Positions 1 to 8,409 of a DNA stretch of 46,515 bases are shown here, piece by piece; positions within the stretch are counted from its first letter, which is position 1, and the number at the start of each line of letters is the position of its first letter. Both the position numbers and the translations under genes were made by a program. The stretch lies in the NCBI GenBank assembly GCA_028702695.1, contig JAQVOH010000006.1, positions 17,453-63,967 on the forward strand, written 5' to 3'. The DNA is from Desulfotomaculaceae bacterium (GTDB lineage Bacteria; Bacillota; Desulfotomaculia; Desulfotomaculales; Pelotomaculaceae). The notes under the pieces were generated by a model, which saw only the letters and a list, made by a program, of their open reading frames with translations, was not told the DNA's origin and did not search any database.

Positions 1-60
1 TTGAAGAATTAAACTGCATTCCATGCACCCCTCTTTTTTTATTATAAGGTTTCTTAAATA

Positions 61-99
61 TTAACATAGATTTAACATTAAGTTCCTGTAGGTTATGAT
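61..99 (+). promoter_or_regulatory. Pho-box-like direct repeat and promoter of phosphate operon
   Basis: TTAACA occurs at 61-66 and again at 72-77, exactly 11 bp apart, which is the spacing of the TTAACA-type repeats bound by PhoP in Bacillus. The second repeat can also act as a -35 box, with TATGAT at 94-99 as the -10 after a 16-bp spacer. The site lies about 45-80 bp before the DUF47-PiT phosphate genes. Two repeats are fewer than a typical activated Pho box, so PhoP control is an inference. Confidence 0.5.
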
Positions 100-144
100 A
101 CGATACCATTAATGGAGATAAACTTCCTAAGCGAGGTGTTGTAA

Positions 145-759
145 ATGTTTCAAACCAAGAAAAAGGATGCTTTTTATGAATATTTTGTGCTGATAGCCAA
201 TAATCTACAAATGGCTTCCAAAATATTCCGGGAGGAGATCTCCAATTTGGGCGATACAGAGAAATTTGCCACTCAGATTAAAAGTTTTGAGAACATCGGT
301 GACCAGTACACTCACGAAATCATATACGCCTTGAACAAAAGCTTTATAACACCCCTTGAGAGAGAGGACATCCTGGGACTAACCATCAAACTTGATGATG
401 TGCTCGACCTTATTGAGGCCTGCACCTGGAGATTTGAGCTTTTCAACATCGCAGAAACAGACGAGTACATGAAGCTTTTCTCTAAAAACATTGAGATGTG
501 CATAGAAGAAATTGTTCAGGCGATCAGGCATCTGGGTGAGAAAAAATTACAAGACATGAGCAAGCATACCTATAAAATTAATGATTTAGAAAAGGTCGCA
601 GACGACCTGTTGCGTGACGGATTAAAAACCCTGTTCTCTACGTGCACCGACCCCATCGATATTATCAAGAAAAAAGAAATTTATAATATGATGGAAGAGA
701 TCACGGATGAATGCGAGGATGTCGCTGATATTTTAGAAAGAATCATTATGCGGAACTAA
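145..759 (+). CDS. DUF47 (PhoU-like) phosphate transport accessory protein
   Basis: This 204-aa all-helical protein matches the DUF47/TIGR00153 family, distant PhoU relatives encoded beside PiT phosphate transporters. The family is thought to modulate the partner permease from the cytoplasmic face. It has the family's usual length, many acidic residues, and no signal peptide or membrane segment. The start is supported by GAGGTG at 133-138 ahead of the ATG. The stop is 11 bp before the PiT start, so the two genes form an operon, probably under the Pho-box-like promoter upstream. The family call is firm; the exact role is not established. Confidence 0.9.
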   Translation: MFQTKKKDAFYEYFVLIANNLQMASKIFREEISNLGDTEKFATQIKSFENIGDQYTHEIIYALNKSFITPLEREDILGLTIKLDDVLDLIEACTWRFELFNIAETDEYMKLFSKNIEMCIEEIVQAIRHLGEKKLQDMSKHTYKINDLEKVADDLLRDGLKTLFSTCTDPIDIIKKKEIYNMMEEITDECEDVADILERIIMRN

Positions 760-770
760 GGAGCTCTTAA

Positions 771-1769
771 ATGTCTGATATAAGCCTGATCCTGATTATA
801 GTTGTGCTGCTGGCTCTAACCTTTGACTTTATCAACGGTTTTCACGATACAGCCAACTCTATCGCCACTGCTGTATCGACCAAAGCCCTTACCCCGAGGG
901 TTGCCATTATTCTGGCCGCGACCATGAATCTTGTTGGCGCCCTTACCTTTACCGGAGTTGCCAAAACCATCGGGGGCAGTATTGCCGATCCGTTCCAACT
1001 CGAACATGGTTTATATGTCGTCGTTGCCGCCCTGATTGCCGCCATTACCTGGAACCTGATTACCTGGTATTACGGCATTCCCAGCAGTTCTTCCCATGCG
1101 CTGATCGGTTCGTTAACCGGCGCTGTGATTGCCTCCGCCGGGCTACAAGCGGTTCATTTCAGCGGCTTTATTACTGTTTTAGGCGCACTGCTTTTCTCTC
1201 CAGTGATTGCATTCACCGTTGGCTACATCATTATGAGCCTGATCAGATTCTTTTTTCGAAACGGAAACCATGCCAAACTAAACCGCCGCTTTCGCCTCCT
1301 GCAGGTGTTTACTGCCGCCTTCCAGTCATTCAGCCACGGCACCAATGACGCCCAAAAGACTATGGGCATTATTACGTTTGCTCTGGTGGCGGGTGGCTTT
1401 CAATCCACCCTGGACGTCCCCTTCTGGGTCAAAGCAGCGTGTGCCGTGGCTATGGCGTTTGGTACTTCCGTCGGCGGTTGGAAGATTATCAAGACAGTCG
1501 GTACCAAAATTATCAAACTGGAACCCGCCAACGGTTTTGCAGCAGATTTAAGCTCGGCCATGATTATCATTATGGCCACCCTGATTAAAATGCCTGTCAG
1601 CACAACCCATGTTATTTCTTCATCAATTATGGGGGTAGGATCGGCAAAACACTTTAATTCGGTCCGTTGGGATACAGCGCAAAGAATGGTGATTACCTGG
1701 GTGATCACCCTACCGCTCACAGCCCTGCTTGCCGGCTTATTATACTGGACTGTAGCAGCCTTCGTTTAG
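771..1769 (+). CDS. pit: PiT-family inorganic phosphate transporter
   Basis: This 332-aa polytopic membrane protein carries both halves of the PiT duplicated signature: FDFINGFHDTANSIATAVS near the N-terminus (about residues 18-36) and the related SFSHGTNDAQKTMGI about residues 185-200. PiT proteins are low-affinity phosphate symporters driven by a cation gradient and take up neutral metal-phosphate. About ten hydrophobic segments are visible and the length is normal for bacterial PiT. AAGGAG precedes the ATG. It follows the DUF47 gene by 11 bp and converges on the carbonic-anhydrase-like gene, leaving only 10 bp between stops. Confidence 0.95.
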   Translation: MSDISLILIIVVLLALTFDFINGFHDTANSIATAVSTKALTPRVAIILAATMNLVGALTFTGVAKTIGGSIADPFQLEHGLYVVVAALIAAITWNLITWYYGIPSSSSHALIGSLTGAVIASAGLQAVHFSGFITVLGALLFSPVIAFTVGYIIMSLIRFFFRNGNHAKLNRRFRLLQVFTAAFQSFSHGTNDAQKTMGIITFALVAGGFQSTLDVPFWVKAACAVAMAFGTSVGGWKIIKTVGTKIIKLEPANGFAADLSSAMIIIMATLIKMPVSTTHVISSSIMGVGSAKHFNSVRWDTAQRMVITWVITLPLTALLAGLLYWTVAAFV

Positions 1770-1779
1770 CAATAAAGTG

Positions 1780-2292
1780 TTATTTTAGCTGTCTGCTGTG
1801 CATTTCAGCCATTTTCTGATACCTGCCAACGGCACCTCTAAATTGCTCATGTTCCCCTTCCTTCAACACCCTTACCACCTTTGCCGGAAATCCCATCGCG
1901 AGCATGCCTGCAGGTATTTGCTGTCCCTGCAATACCAGGGCTCCGGCTCCTATTACAGCGCCTGCGCCAATGTGCGCACCGTTCAATACGATTGCACCCA
2001 TCCCGATGTATGCGTCATCTTCAATGATACAGCCGTGCAGCAAAACCCGGTGCCCCACTGTTACCCGGTCCCCTACGACAAGTGGAAAACCGGTATGCTC
2101 GTGCAGTATGGAACCGTCCTGGATGTTGGTGCGGGACCCGATGGTGATGGTATCGACATCCGCCCTGACTACACAGTTGTACCATATGCTGGAGTTTGCT
2201 CCAACTTCAACTCTTCCCACCACAATCGCCCCCGGTGCTATAAAAACCGTTTCATCGATTTTGGGATTAATCCCGTCATAAGGGTAGAGCAC
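1780..2292 (-). CDS. Gamma-carbonic anhydrase family protein (left-handed beta helix)
   Basis: The protein shows hexapeptide-repeat left-handed beta-helix periodicity, and three histidines in the positions that bind metal in the gamma-class (Cam/YrdA/PaaY-like) family: LHEHTG, VGHR and LLHGC. Such proteins are trimers with a metal site between subunits. Some hydrate CO2; others have unknown substrates. I place the start at the GTG at 2292, because GGGAGGT lies six bases before it and the protein then begins VLYPYDG like its relatives (170 aa). A longer reading from a GTG at 2310 has no such site. It is monocistronic, facing pit, and carbonic anhydrase activity is not proven by sequence. Confidence 0.88.
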   Translation of the reverse strand: MLYPYDGINPKIDETVFIAPGAIVVGRVEVGANSSIWYNCVVRADVDTITIGSRTNIQDGSILHEHTGFPLVVGDRVTVGHRVLLHGCIIEDDAYIGMGAIVLNGAHIGAGAVIGAGALVLQGQQIPAGMLAMGFPAKVVRVLKEGEHEQFRGAVGRYQKMAEMHSRQLK

Positions 2293-2400
2293 GAAAATAC
2301 CTCCCGACACGAAAGTTTTGTCTTTTTAACCATTATCCTCTTAAAGCCCGGGTTTTTCAAGTTATACCGCCACTCCAAAAGTGCGAAATCTTTTGAAAAC

Positions 2401-2409
2401 TGCTATAAT
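2401..2409 (+). promoter_or_regulatory. Extended -10 promoter before the sensor kinase
   Basis: TGCTATAAT (2401-2409) is an extended -10 element, TGn directly followed by a perfect TATAAT, about 70 bp before the kinase start. No convincing -35 is visible at the usual spacing, which is compatible with extended -10 promoters. The same nonamer occurs at 34758-34766 before the exosortase operon. Confidence 0.5.
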
Positions 2410-2478
2410 AAAAGAGGATATATAAAAGATATTATTGATTTGCCATGTTTTTTTATGATTTGAGGGGAAGGGTTTTAT

Positions 2479-3816
2479 TTGAACAGCGATAACCGGAAAG
2501 GCAAAACATCCCATAGTGCCGCTAGGGTGAGCGGTAAGGGATGTATTAAAGGCGATCTTGCTGTGGACGAGCTCGAAATCTTGCTTCGTATAAGCGATAT
2601 AGTAACCTCAAATTTAGACCTTGATGAAATCCTTCACTCGGTACACGCATACCTGCCCAAGCTGATCCCACACACCAAAAGCGGCATTTTTTTCTACCAG
2701 GAGAATACCGAAAGAATCACGCTGCAATCAAACATTGGCTTTAGTGAGCGGTTGGTTAAACTTTTCACCGAAAACACCGATCAGAACTTCCTTTTCAAGA
2801 AAATATTTGAAACTAAAAAAAGCTGCCGGGCCACTGATATCCTCACGGTCGAGGAAATAAAAAGAACCCTTTATTTCCAGTCTACACTTCGCCGGGAAGG
2901 GATTGGCGTACTCTACGGTACTGGTGCGCCTATTCTGTTAGACGGTAACTTTATCGGGACCATCCAGCTCACCCGCCCTGAAAGCCGGCGGGACTTCAAC
3001 CTCAAGGACCAGCGCATGCTGGAACTGGTTGCTCACCAGGTCGGTATAGCAGTAAAAAATGCCCTAACCTACGAAAAAGACCTGAAGGAAAAGGACAACT
3101 TGATCACTGTCCTGGAACAAAAAGTTAAACAAGCGGAAAGGCTGGCAGCCCTCGGCAGGGCAGCCGCGATTATCGCCCATGAGATTAAAAATCCTCTTAC
3201 CTCCATTCGTCTTTCTCTCTATTCAGTTGAAAAAAAATCGGCCTGGCGGATGGATTTCAACGAAGACCTGAATATAGTCAAGGAAGCCGTGGAGCGTGTC
3301 AGCCGTATCACGGAGGATCTCTTGCATTTTTCAGGCGAAACAAACCTTAAGATTAGAGAGATCGACATTAACGAGCTCTTAAAAAATCTTGTATCCGAGC
3401 ATAAGAACCACTTGAGCAATCATATGATTATTGAAACTTCACTGCATAAACCCACACCCCTGGTCCTAGCCGACCCTGAAAAATTAAAAGAGGCCTTCAG
3501 CAACCTTCTGGCCAACGCTATAGCCGCCACGGAAAGCGGAGGCACCGTGCGTGTATCAAGCAACCCGTCCTTTGACCGGGTTATGGTCACCATAGAGGAC
3601 TGGGGGGACGGTATTTCACCCGAGATCCAGCAAAAGATATTCGACCCTTTTTTCACCACCAAGCAGAGCGGTACGGGGCTGGGGCTGGCCATAGCAAAAA
3701 AGAACATAGAAGCACACCGGGGCCTGATTAAAGTTGAGAGTGAGCCGGGCTGGGGCACAAAATTCAGCATTACCCTGTTTGTTCAATATTCTGGACGAAA
3801 CGGAGTGGTCTCATGA
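2479..3816 (+). CDS. Soluble GAF-domain sensor histidine kinase
   Basis: The order is a GAF-type sensory domain (about residues 30-195), a short coiled linker, HisKA with the phosphoacceptor histidine in IIAHEIKNPLTSIRLSL (about 235-250), and HATPase_c with N box, DWGDGI (G1) and GTGLGLAI (G2). No membrane segments are present in its 445 aa, so it senses a cytoplasmic signal, perhaps a small ligand or redox state. It begins with TTG at 2479 behind GAGGGGAAGGG. The stop overlaps the next start by four bases (ATGA), coupling it to the NarL-type regulator. The signal cannot be read from sequence. Confidence 0.92.
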   Translation: MNSDNRKGKTSHSAARVSGKGCIKGDLAVDELEILLRISDIVTSNLDLDEILHSVHAYLPKLIPHTKSGIFFYQENTERITLQSNIGFSERLVKLFTENTDQNFLFKKIFETKKSCRATDILTVEEIKRTLYFQSTLRREGIGVLYGTGAPILLDGNFIGTIQLTRPESRRDFNLKDQRMLELVAHQVGIAVKNALTYEKDLKEKDNLITVLEQKVKQAERLAALGRAAAIIAHEIKNPLTSIRLSLYSVEKKSAWRMDFNEDLNIVKEAVERVSRITEDLLHFSGETNLKIREIDINELLKNLVSEHKNHLSNHMIIETSLHKPTPLVLADPEKLKEAFSNLLANAIAATESGGTVRVSSNPSFDRVMVTIEDWGDGISPEIQQKIFDPFFTTKQSGTGLGLAIAKKNIEAHRGLIKVESEPGWGTKFSITLFVQYSGRNGVVS

Positions 3817-4484
3817 ATGAGTTCCTGATCAGCGAGATCAGGCTGTTGCTGGTAGATGACGATGCCCTGGTACGCCGCAGCTTGCGTATGCTCTTTGAAC
3901 TGCATGACGTGACCATCGTGGGAGAAGCGCCCAACGGGGAAGAAGCGATTGAAGCTGTTGCCAGGCTAAAACCCACCATGGTCCTGATGGACGTGAATAT
4001 GCCCAAAATGGACGGCATCCAGGCAGCCAAAATAATTAAGGCCAAGCACCCAAACGTCCAGGTAGTTATACTAACGGTGAATAACCAGCACGACAAGGTG
4101 GTCCAGGCCATACGTGAAGGGAGTTCGGCCTACGTATTAAAAGACAGTTCCCCCGAGCAGCTCATTGAAATTGTCGAAAGCGTTGCCGAAGGACGATATT
4201 TCGTTGACACCACGATTGCCAACGACCTGCTGGTCAACCTGGTACAGGGAACCCCACCTCAGCAGGCCCAGAAGGAGCCTTCCCTGCTGACTTGCCGGGA
4301 AAAAGAGGTTCTGCAGCTGATCGTCAATGGACTGAGCAACAAGGAAATCGCCTCACGCTTAAAGATCACTTTACGCACTGTCAAAGCTCATGTCAGCAGC
4401 ATCCTAATGAAGTTAAACGTTAGTGACCGTACCCAGGCAGCGGTTCTGGCCATTCAGGAAAAGTTTTTGGAACCAGGCAGTTGA
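3813..4484 (+). CDS. NarL/FixJ-family response regulator
   Basis: The receiver domain (about residues 8-125) has the acidic pair in LLVDDD, the phosphoacceptor aspartate in VLMDVNMPKMDG, the switch Thr in VILTVN and the lysine in YVLKDS. A LuxR-type HTH follows (about 155-215: LTCREKEVLQLIVNGLSNKE). Its length of 223 aa is typical. It is translationally coupled to the upstream GAF kinase and is presumably its partner. The targets are unknown; the nearest downstream genes are the CoA-transferases on the opposite strand, but nothing in the sequence proves a link. Confidence 0.93.
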   Translation: MNEFLISEIRLLLVDDDALVRRSLRMLFELHDVTIVGEAPNGEEAIEAVARLKPTMVLMDVNMPKMDGIQAAKIIKAKHPNVQVVILTVNNQHDKVVQAIREGSSAYVLKDSSPEQLIEIVESVAEGRYFVDTTIANDLLVNLVQGTPPQQAQKEPSLLTCREKEVLQLIVNGLSNKEIASRLKITLRTVKAHVSSILMKLNVSDRTQAAVLAIQEKFLEPGS

Positions 4485-4490
4485 CCAGGC

Positions 4491-4520
4491 AAAAAAAGCG
4501 CGCCTTTTGCCCAAGGCGCG
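4491..4520 (-). terminator. Rho-independent terminator of the minus-strand CoA-transferase operon
   Basis: A perfect 8-bp stem (4499-4506 with 4513-4520, rich in GC) with a six-base loop is followed on the minus strand by seven Ts (the A run at 4491-4497). It lies about 125 bp past the end of the beta-subunit gene and just after the convergent response-regulator stop. Confidence 0.8.
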
Positions 4521-4558
4521 GGTGAGTAGGGGGTAGATTACCTTTTTTAAATAGCTAA

Positions 4559-4584
4559 CGGAATAATTATATCTGGTTATTCCG
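4559..4584. repeat. Perfect inverted repeat in the convergent intergenic region
   Basis: CGGAATAA (4559-4566) and TTATTCCG (4577-4584) form an 8-bp inverted repeat around a ten-base loop. It is in the 3' region of the CoA-transferase transcript, upstream of the terminator. It may be a transcript-stabilising hairpin; no T run follows it. Confidence 0.4.
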
Positions 4585-4644
4585 CAGTACTTCAGGTTTA
4601 TATCGTTAGAAACACCACCTCCTCCAATGTTTACGTTACCACAA

Positions 4645-5430
4645 TTATTTTTTAATAACCCGTTTTAGGAAATAACCCTCGGCATCGATCACATCCCGCA
4701 ATAGCCTCAGGTCCTCATCCGTAGGTTCGGCCATCTCCTTGACATCCGGCGGAATAATTAGCTCAAAGTCCACCAGGTCCTGGATGTCTTTGGGTGTCCT
4801 CCCCGGTTTTACTTCAAGCAGTTTCATCCGTCTTGTTTCCTGATCGAAGCCAAAAAGGGCCTGGTTGGTGATGACCCGGTAGGGACCGGAGCCCATCACG
4901 CCGGCTTTATCCCGGTAATCGCTTGAGCCGTCCCCAAAGCCGATACTGGTTACAAAGTCCAGCTGCTTTACGAATCTCCTTTTTTCCAGGGCCATAATCG
5001 CAATGGTTTTTTCGCAATTGGCGGCCATAGCGCCGGCGCCACCGCTGCCCGGGAAGCGTATGTTCGGTTTGTCATAGTTGTGCCCCTCAATGGTAGAACA
5101 GATGTTACCATACATGTCTACCTGCGCCCCGCCGATAAAGGCATAGTCAGCATAGCCCCGCTGGGTTATTTCAAATACCGCGCACAAACCCTTGAGGTAG
5201 CAGGCCTTACGAGCCGCTCTGGTGTCACCGACGGAAAGCGGCATGCCCATTTCAAGAATAGGCGCCATTGACCCTGCTTCGTAAATCATATACAGGTTGG
5301 GGGCATGAGTAAGCTGAGCGTGCATAGCGGCAATGATGGGCAGGCCGGTACCCACGAAGACGATTTTTTCGTCTTCGAGAACCCTGGAGCCAGTATAGGC
5401 TATCATCTCAAATGGAGTGTATTCGGACAT
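4645..5430 (-). CDS. CoA-transferase beta subunit (GctB-like), copy 1
   Basis: This 261-aa protein belongs to CoA-transferase family I, beta-type (glutaconate CoA-transferase subunit B / IpdB-like). The motif MIYEAGSMAPILEMGMPLS holds the glutamate (in EAG) that I expect forms the glutamyl-CoA intermediate; family signatures FIGGAQVDMYGN and PGSGGAGAMA follow. With the alpha subunit upstream it should move CoA between acyl groups in the cytoplasm; the acids are not known. The ATG has AAGGAGGT before it, and the alpha gene ends 39 bp upstream. The plus-strand pair at 7383-9216 is its paralogue. Confidence 0.9.
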   Translation of the reverse strand: MSEYTPFEMIAYTGSRVLEDEKIVFVGTGLPIIAAMHAQLTHAPNLYMIYEAGSMAPILEMGMPLSVGDTRAARKACYLKGLCAVFEITQRGYADYAFIGGAQVDMYGNICSTIEGHNYDKPNIRFPGSGGAGAMAANCEKTIAIMALEKRRFVKQLDFVTSIGFGDGSSDYRDKAGVMGSGPYRVITNQALFGFDQETRRMKLLEVKPGRTPKDIQDLVDFELIIPPDVKEMAEPTDEDLRLLRDVIDAEGYFLKRVIKK

Positions 5431-5469
5431 TTTTTTACCTCCTTATAATCTAATTTTGTTCGCGTAAGA

Positions 5470-6531
5470 TTAGGTCAGGATGATGGGTTGGCCGCCGTCC
5501 ATATCTTTTAAATTCTTAAGCGCTTTGTAACCGATTTTCTCCAGGGTCTCATCAAAGGTTTGGCAACTGAAGATATACTCATCGTAGTATTTCTTGAGCC
5601 CTTCCTTGTTTCCGGTCTTGCGGAAGTCTTCGCAAAGGCCGCGGAACATCTTCAAGTGCTCCATGTCAAACCAATAGTTGCCGTAACTTGCCCCAGGTGT
5701 AGCTCCGAAAGGAACCTCGGTCACTGTGTCTACAGCGGGATAAGGTATTTCGGTTAGGTTGGGGTAGGACCTGATGTTTTCAGTCGGGATCACCTTTTCC
5801 GTCGTCATGATCGTGTAAGTAGCCGCCATCGCGATCTCGGGGCAGGTACAATGCGCCCCAAAAATCCTGGCGTTGCCATACATATCAGAGGCAGAGGTAT
5901 GAACGATGCCGACATCAGGGTGGCAAGCCGGCAGCAGGTAAACGTTCTTGCCACTAAAGGGGCATTCGATCATCTTGCCCCTGTTAATCAACTCCATATC
6001 TGAACCACCGTGGTCCCTGACCGGGATAAAGGGTATACCCATAGCCGCAGCCTTAAACCTGGCGGACATGCCATAGTTGGTATAGTCATCCATCTCGATG
6101 ATGCCATTGGTGGTCAGATAGCGCACCATAGGGGCAATGCCGATTATTTCATAACCCCACCAGGCCAACTCCACCCGCTTGATCGAAACACGGTCCGGAT
6201 CGAGGATCATCGCGCCGGCCAGAAGCTCAGGACAAATTGAGTTGGATTGGAAGGAAAGGGTCAAATTTTTTGCCCCATGTCTTATAATTTCATGTATGAT
6301 AGCTACGGGAATCCTGGTGTTCACAAAACCACCGATGCCGATGTTAATCCCGTCCTTGATAAATTTGGCTACCGCATCCTTCAAAGTGTGTCTTTTATCT
6401 AGCAAGCCGTGCGACTTGTTTACCATTATTTTTCTTGCTTCATCGGGGCTCGGACCCCAATATTCAAAATCTTTTTCCTTATACTCCAGGGTGGAAATAT
6501 TTTTAATTTTAGAAGAAATATTATCTGTCAT
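5470..6531 (-). CDS. CoA-transferase alpha subunit (GctA-like), copy 1
   Basis: This protein has the CoA-transferase alpha signatures: INIGIGGFVNTRIPVAIIHEI (glycine-rich CoA-binding region, about residue 60-80) and LLPACHPDVGIVHTSASD (about 215-235). I start it at the ATG at 6531 (353 aa), because GGGAGGTAAAAAA precedes that codon exactly as for the beta gene. A 17-residue upstream extension to 6582 starts without an appropriate site. It forms an operon with the beta subunit at 4645-5430. Compared with copy 2 it has about 15 extra N-terminal residues; the two are clearly homologous over their full length, but I did not compute identity. Confidence 0.9.
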   Translation of the reverse strand: MTDNISSKIKNISTLEYKEKDFEYWGPSPDEARKIMVNKSHGLLDKRHTLKDAVAKFIKDGINIGIGGFVNTRIPVAIIHEIIRHGAKNLTLSFQSNSICPELLAGAMILDPDRVSIKRVELAWWGYEIIGIAPMVRYLTTNGIIEMDDYTNYGMSARFKAAAMGIPFIPVRDHGGSDMELINRGKMIECPFSGKNVYLLPACHPDVGIVHTSASDMYGNARIFGAHCTCPEIAMAATYTIMTTEKVIPTENIRSYPNLTEIPYPAVDTVTEVPFGATPGASYGNYWFDMEHLKMFRGLCEDFRKTGNKEGLKKYYDEYIFSCQTFDETLEKIGYKALKNLKDMDGGQPIILT

Positions 6532-6687
6532 TTTTTTACCTCCCTTAAAGAAAATTTGCTTAAACAAAACCCACTTCCCCATTCAGCGGACTTACCAGGC
6601 CACCTCCTCTCAGCTTTAAGCCATTCTATGGTATGTACCCATGCTCAAGGCACAAGAGCGATAAATAGCTAGAGCCGATGACGATAA

Positions 6688-6701
6688 TTTTGTTAACAAA
6701 A
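6688..6701. promoter_or_regulatory. Operator-like palindrome upstream of CoA-transferase copy 1
   Basis: TTTTGTTAACAAAA is a perfect 14-bp palindrome, flanked further by GAT and ATC at 6683-6685 and 6704-6706. It lies about 160 bp before the copy 1 alpha start on the minus strand. Such a symmetric AT-rich site fits a dimeric repressor or activator, but no regulator gene is next to it. Confidence 0.4.
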
Positions 6702-7231
6702 CGATCTTATCAATGTTTTAAAATTCTGACAATATATCCGGCGTCCTAGTACCTTATGGCCAACTGCTGTGTTTCTGTCGTTCTTTAAGACAATCTATTT
6801 ATACTTACAGGGTAAACAAGATATTCCTTGCCTGAGGTGGTAACCTTTACTACAGAGCAATAAGCCGGTTATTTATAGCCATTTATTAACTCCTCATCCA
6901 TGGATTGTATCAAAAGTACTAGTCCCAATGATAGATACACACTGTTCCATCAGACAATGGTCTATTGTTTGTAAGAGCGATAGAATTTCCTTACAAGGAA
7001 GGTGGAGAAGGTTACAATCTAATAACACTTTTGAGGAAAGGAAAGGTTTCTGGCTGTTTACATCTGGCATAAAGGCACACCGGGTTATTTTAAACAGACT
7101 GCAACAGGTAGCAGGTGACCAAAACCAAAAAGGTAGCCTATAAAAACAACATAAATATTTTTATTTAGTGGGGGGTTTACAATTAAGGTCCAACAGCCTT
7201 GAGCATAAGGCGCATAACCTGCATATCTTTT

Positions 7232-7304
7232 GTTTAATAAACCTGTTGGTAAGACTGGAGTACCAGGCTGCCGTGCCGGATCCCAAAAAGTTTAATATGT
7301 AAAC
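7232..7304. promoter_or_regulatory. Two GTTTA/TAAAC inverted repeats upstream of CoA-transferase copy 2
   Basis: GTTTAATAAAC (7232-7242) and GTTTAATATGTAAAC (7290-7304) are both inverted repeats with identical 5-bp arms but different spacers (1 and 5 bp). They lie 80-150 bp before the alpha gene of copy 2. They may be binding sites for one regulator; this is inference from symmetry and repetition only. Confidence 0.35.
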
Positions 7305-7382
7305 GGCCTCCCGGTTAGTCGGCGGGAGTGAATCTGTGTAAATTTAATGATACCGGATTAACGGAAACCAGGGGGAGAGCCA

Positions 7383-8396
7383 ATGATTGAATGGACAGGC
7401 CTATCGCCGGATGAGGCCAGACAGTTCCTGGCAAACAAAGATAAATCCAAAAGAGACAAAAGAATGAGCCTCAAAGAAGCCGTACAAAAATTTGTCAAGG
7501 ATGGGGACAACGTAGGTGTTGGCGGTTTTGTCAATGCTCGCCAGCCAGTCGCCATCGTACATGAAATTATCAGGCAGGGAAGGAAAGACTTAACTCTTTC
7601 ATTTGCATCAGCCGGCCTTGGACCTGAATATCTGGCCGGAGCCATGGCTTTGGACGAAAGCAAAAACAGCATCAAAAGGATGGAGTTTGCCTACTTCGCA
7701 CACGAAGCTTTCGGCATTTCCCCACTTTTGCGCTACCTGACTGAAAACAACAAGGTGGAGCTTGAAGACTGGAGCAACTACGATATGTCCGCCCGCTTAA
7801 AGGCCGGGTCAATAGGTATTCCCTTCATACCCTGCCGTAGCCCGCTCGGCAGTGATATGCTCAAAACCAACAGGGCTAAGGTAATTGACTGCCCCTTCAC
7901 TGGGAGACCAATCATGCTCCTGCCGGCCTCTCATCCGAACGTGGCCATTATTCACGTCCAGGAAGCCGATATTTACGGCAACTGCCGAACCCAGGGTCCT
8001 ATGTTTACCTGCCCTGAGATGTCAATGGCTTCCGCGCACACCATTATCACCTGTGACCGCCTGATCGAGCACGATGACATGACACGGTTCCCGAACCGGG
8101 TCACGATACCCTTCTTTAGTGTCGACGCCGTCATCGAAGTTCCTTTCGGAGCATTCCCGGGCAACTGTAACGGCCTCTATTACTTCGACGAAAAACACAC
8201 CGCCGAATTCAGAGGCGCCTGCGAGAAGTTACGTAAAGGGGATCCCACTCCGCTTCAGAACTACTACGACACCTATATTTTCGGAGTAGAAAACACAACT
8301 GAGTTAATCAACAAGATCCCGCTCAGTCAGATTCAGTATATACAAAAAATCGAGCCCGGCATTCGTCTTGATGCAGGCTACACGGTATTAGGTTAG
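7383..8396 (+). CDS. CoA-transferase alpha subunit (GctA-like), copy 2
   Basis: This 337-aa paralogue of the 5470-6531 gene has the same signatures: DNVGVGGFVNARQPVAIVHEI near residues 40-60 and LLPASHPNVAIIHVQEADIY near 180-200. It starts at the ATG at 7383 behind GGGGGAGAGCC and is followed 13 bp later by its beta subunit. The family transfers CoA between carboxylic acids; residue differences in the middle of the protein (for example CRSPLGSD against VRDHGGSD) suggest the two copies may prefer different acids, which is inference. Confidence 0.9.
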   Translation: MIEWTGLSPDEARQFLANKDKSKRDKRMSLKEAVQKFVKDGDNVGVGGFVNARQPVAIVHEIIRQGRKDLTLSFASAGLGPEYLAGAMALDESKNSIKRMEFAYFAHEAFGISPLLRYLTENNKVELEDWSNYDMSARLKAGSIGIPFIPCRSPLGSDMLKTNRAKVIDCPFTGRPIMLLPASHPNVAIIHVQEADIYGNCRTQGPMFTCPEMSMASAHTIITCDRLIEHDDMTRFPNRVTIPFFSVDAVIEVPFGAFPGNCNGLYYFDEKHTAEFRGACEKLRKGDPTPLQNYYDTYIFGVENTTELINKIPLSQIQYIQKIEPGIRLDAGYTVLG

Positions 8397-8409
8397 GGGG
8401 TGGAATAGA

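Larger units (their letters stand above)
6532..7382. other. 850-bp divergent control region between two CoA-transferase operons
   Basis: No convincing gene is present. A 71-codon open frame at 6928-7143 lacks a good ribosome site and recognisable motifs. The region should hold both divergent promoters. It contains a palindrome at 6688-6701 and two GTTTA/TAAAC inverted repeats at 7232-7304 (listed separately). A CCAACAG/CTGTTGG pair (7190-7196, 7243-7249) could fold in the leader of the plus-strand transcript. I found no sigma-54 -24/-12 element. Confidence 0.5.

Noticed and set aside
6928-7143. 71-codon open frame between the divergent CoA-transferase operons
   Set aside because: It has no ribosome site and no recognisable domain, its composition looks random, and it lies in a region that must hold two promoters.
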